From NCBI GenBank assembly GCA_913057235.1, contig CAJXNI010000027.1, positions 1 to 34,641 of the forward strand: DNA of 34,641 bases, in the 5' to 3' direction. The notes under the pieces were generated by a model that was given only the letters and a program-made list of their open reading frames with translations, searched no databases and had not been told where the DNA came from. The first letter of the stretch is position 1, and every line of letters begins with the position of its first letter. Positions 33,173 through 34,641 of this stretch are shown piece by piece. Position numbers and translations under genes: made by a program. This stretch comes from an uncultured Bacteroidota bacterium. GTDB taxonomy: Bacteria > Bacteroidota > Bacteroidia > Flavobacteriales > Schleiferiaceae.

Positions 33173-33781
33173 TTATTGGCGCTTTATGGAGCAGCCAATT
33201 TCCCGGGTATCAGCCGGGTCAATTTCCTGATTGGCTTCCAAAGCTTTAAGCGCCTCCTCTAAGTAGAATTTCTCAGCCTGTTTGCTTTGGTTCTCATACT
33301 TATCATTGATGGAGCCCCGGTACACCAATTCCAAATCGTCATTAAAAAGAAAAACGTGCGGGGTGGTTTTGGCACCAAAGGCATCCGCCAATTTATTGTT
33401 TTGATCAATCACATAGGGCGTGTTGTAGCCGGCCTCTTTAAAGTGTTTCTGCATGGCCTCCATGCTATTTTCATTTTTACGCTTGCGAGTATTGGAATTT
33501 ACCAGCACCATGCCTATGCCCATTTCCTGGGTAAGCTTCCCTAAACGTGGATATTGATCTTCCCAGGCCAAAACAAATGGACAGGTGTTGCAGGAAAAAA
33601 TTACCAGTAAACCCTTTTCACCTTTTAACTGGGCCAGGTTATACTTTTTACCATCGGTGCCTTGCATGCTGTAATCGGTCATAGGTGCCTTGGCTCCCAG
33701 GCCGAGCATTTTGCCGCCCTTAAAAGCCAAACTGAATACGAGTAAAAGAGCCAGGGCCCCCAGAGAAATATACTTTTTCAT
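33173..33781 (-). CDS. Exported thioredoxin-family redox protein
   Basis: A 202-residue protein with an N-terminal signal or anchor at residues 1-22 (I-S-L-G-A-L-A-L-L-L-V-F-S-L-A-F). The AhpC/TSA-thioredoxin domain spans about 25-170; the active site is Cys64-x-x-Cys67 (C-N-T-C-P-F) after L-L-V-I-F-S. Y-V-I-D-Q-N-N-K-L-A and the cis-Pro T-T-P-H-V-F-L-F are also present. It would act in the periplasm as a disulfide reductase or oxidase; target unknown. The C-terminal segment carries an extra Cys (C-S-I-K-R-Q). It is close to TlpA/ResA relatives but lacks their usual Trp-Cys-x-x-Cys form. TAATTTTA about 33813-33820 could be its -7 box. Confidence 0.88.
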   Translation of the reverse strand: MKKYISLGALALLLVFSLAFKGGKMLGLGAKAPMTDYSMQGTDGKKYNLAQLKGEKGLLVIFSCNTCPFVLAWEDQYPRLGKLTQEMGIGMVLVNSNTRKRKNENSMEAMQKHFKEAGYNTPYVIDQNNKLADAFGAKTTPHVFLFNDDLELVYRGSINDKYENQSKQAEKFYLEEALKALEANQEIDPADTREIGCSIKRQ

Positions 33782-33871
33782 GAAACTGATTTTAGAATGT
33801 GATAAACCTTAAAATTAGGGGGAAGTTTTTTAGAGCGCTCAAAAGCAATGTTAAAATCGTCTCAGTAAATC

Positions 33872-33904
33872 AGACCTCACAGGTTTCCTAAACCTTTCAG
33901 GTCT
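33872..33904. repeat. Nested palindromic repeat (interspersed hairpin element)
   Basis: AGACCT (33872-33877) pairs with AGGTCT (33899-33904), and inside it AGGTTT (33881-33886) pairs with AAACCT (33890-33895), leaving two three-base mismatched spacers and a CCT loop. It lies in the 153-base gap between the thioredoxin-like gene and the small conserved gene. This hairpin type (AGACCT...AGGTCT with AGGTTT...AAACCT) resembles the extragenic palindromes I recall from Flavobacteriia genomes. Only one copy is seen here, and there is no T run, so it is not a standard terminator. Confidence 0.55.
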
Positions 33905-33934
33905 TTGCTTTCACCAGTGATTTCTTTAAAACTA

Positions 33935-34300
33935 CTAAACCGATAGCAGTCTCTCACAAGCCATGGTCCAAATGCGCTTGTTGGCATCTTGAGCTATGGG
34001 CCGGTAGGCTTCAAATTCAGCTACCGTAAAGTGTCCCAGAATTAAGCATTTCACCTCTCTTTTTAAGCTTTGGTCGTTTTTAAACGCTTTTTCTACCCAG
34101 GCTTTTTTCTTCTCTGCGGGCAGGCGGTTTAGATCAGTTTTCTTTTGCTGGAGGTAGGCTTTGAAATAGGCCACCAGCAAGGGGTGCTGCAATTTTAAAA
34201 TAGGGCGCAGCGTTTTATTCTGAAATTGCTCAATGGCGCTTTGGGCCTTGGGGTCATGGCTCACGGCCAAGTGCGGCCTAATGGTTTCTTTCGGCTCCAT
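33935..34300 (-). CDS. Small conserved Bacteroidota protein (often mislabelled glyoxalase)
   Basis: A 121-residue all-helical basic protein with no signal peptide or membrane segment. The pattern F-Q-N-K-T-L-R-P-I-L-K-L-Q-H-P-L-L (about 26-42) and K-K-A-W-V-E-K-A-F-K-N-D-Q-S-L-K (about 65-80) match a small Bacteroidota family that databases often call glyoxalase; no glyoxalase metal ligands are seen, so that name is not supported. L-I-L-G-H-F-T-V-A-E-F (about 86-96) and the C-terminal helix complete it. The role is unknown. It lies downstream of the acyl-CoA carboxylase gene, on the same strand, after a 131-base gap. Confidence 0.8.
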   Translation of the reverse strand: MEPKETIRPHLAVSHDPKAQSAIEQFQNKTLRPILKLQHPLLVAYFKAYLQQKKTDLNRLPAEKKKAWVEKAFKNDQSLKREVKCLILGHFTVAEFEAYRPIAQDANKRIWTMACERLLSV

Positions 34301-34431
34301 GTTCTGCTTTTTTTCGGCTTTAAGCCGATGTTCTGAAAGCTAGTAAACCAATCACCGGGGCTTTAGTTGGTGGAACTAAAAAAGCTTACCCAGGGTTGAG
34401 TTGGCTTTTTGGAATGATCATGTTTGGAGCT

Positions 34432-34641
34432 TTACAAAGGAATATTCCCATGCTTCTTTTTAGGCAGGCTGTCTACCTTGTTTTCCAGCATTTTGAACGC
34501 CTTAATGAGCTTCTCGCGGGTTTGGTCTGGGCGAATCACTTCATCTACATACCCACGTGCCGCAGCCCGGTAAGGGTTGGCAAAAATGTCGGCATACTCT
34601 TTTTCTTTTTCGGCCAGTTTGGCTTCAGGGTCTTCTGCATT
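34432..34641 (-). CDS. Acyl-CoA carboxylase carboxyltransferase (beta) subunit, C-terminal part (runs off right edge)
   Basis: The last 69 codons are present. The readable sequence E-K-E-K-E-Y-A-D-I-F-A-N-P-Y-R-A-A-A-R-G-Y-V-D-E-V-I is followed by T-R-E-K-L-I-K-A-F-K-M-L, and it ends K-K-K-H-G-N-I-P-L. This is the conserved end of propionyl/acetyl/methylmalonyl-CoA carboxylase beta subunits (PccB type), which transfer carboxyl from carboxybiotin to acyl-CoA. The N-terminal and catalytic regions lie outside the window, so the acyl chain cannot be told. The stop codon is TAA at 34432-34434. Confidence 0.9.
   Translation of the reverse strand, partial: NAEDPEAKLAEKEKEYADIFANPYRAAARGYVDEVIRPDQTREKLIKAFKMLENKVDSLPKKKHGNIPL

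Noticed and set aside
34315-34327. CGGCTT-T-AAGCCG hairpin upstream of the small conserved gene
   Set aside because: On the minus strand it is followed by an A run, not T, so it is not a terminator; no other role can be supported.

Overview
The window is chromosomal DNA of a member of the Bacteroidota, most likely of the Flavobacteriales (Cryomorphaceae/Schleiferiaceae-like). The evidence is the set of phylum-typical families (GLPGLI protein with a large outer-membrane barrel protein, TIGR04282/TIGR04283 glycosyltransferases, a SecA of about 1,100 residues without the C-terminal zinc motif, DUF2795, DUF6341/DUF6427-like proteins, an HU-SPOR protein), frequent Bacteroidota-type -7 boxes (TAnnTTTG), almost no Shine-Dalgarno sequences, and several TTG or GTG starts. 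No rRNA, tRNA, CRISPR array or intact mobile element was seen.

Layout. 1-3351: N-terminus of MutS2 (runs off the left edge), a ligase-type MBL exonuclease without a neighbouring ligase, and a CPA-type antiporter. 3579-4993: PduO-type cobalamin adenosyltransferase, a DUF2795 protein with a complete promoter and terminator, and a secreted rhodanese. 4996-6756: a decayed two-gene sensory operon, FIST sensor followed by a PAS/hybrid histidine kinase, broken by frameshifts, stops and deletions. 6900-10766: secA, then a broken small secreted coiled-coil gene and a strong terminator. 10853-13650: ECF sigma factor, a membrane-anchored beta-barrel protein and a DUF547 protein. 13654-18857: methionine-type aminotransferase, SlyD-like FKBP overlapping an unknown gene, gdhA, and divergent purD.

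18865-23400: a 56-codon membrane protein (DUF6341-like) with its own promoter, opposite a DUF6427-like membrane protein; hotdog thioesterase; HU-SPOR envelope protein; dprA; and a lone receiver domain whose phospho-acceptor Asp is Gly. 23421-27028: a tightly packed run of two arsenosugar-type glycosyltransferases and a purine nucleoside phosphorylase with overlapping ends, then an FAD disulfide oxidoreductase. 27107-30673: GLPGLI protein plus large outer-membrane barrel. 30731-34641: DUF707 protein in AT-rich DNA, DUF4173/4153 membrane protein, thioredoxin-like lipoprotein-sized protein, a small conserved protein, and the C-terminus of an acyl-CoA carboxylase beta subunit at the right edge.

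Most genes are housekeeping. The parts most worth a second look are the 23.4-27.0 kb cluster (with an Asn-to-Asp change in the phosphorylase that predicts 6-aminopurine use), the degenerate receiver, the decayed FIST/kinase operon, and the sigma factor/barrel pair. I did not find a clearly new, self-contained system; the closest candidate is the 23.4-27.0 kb cluster.
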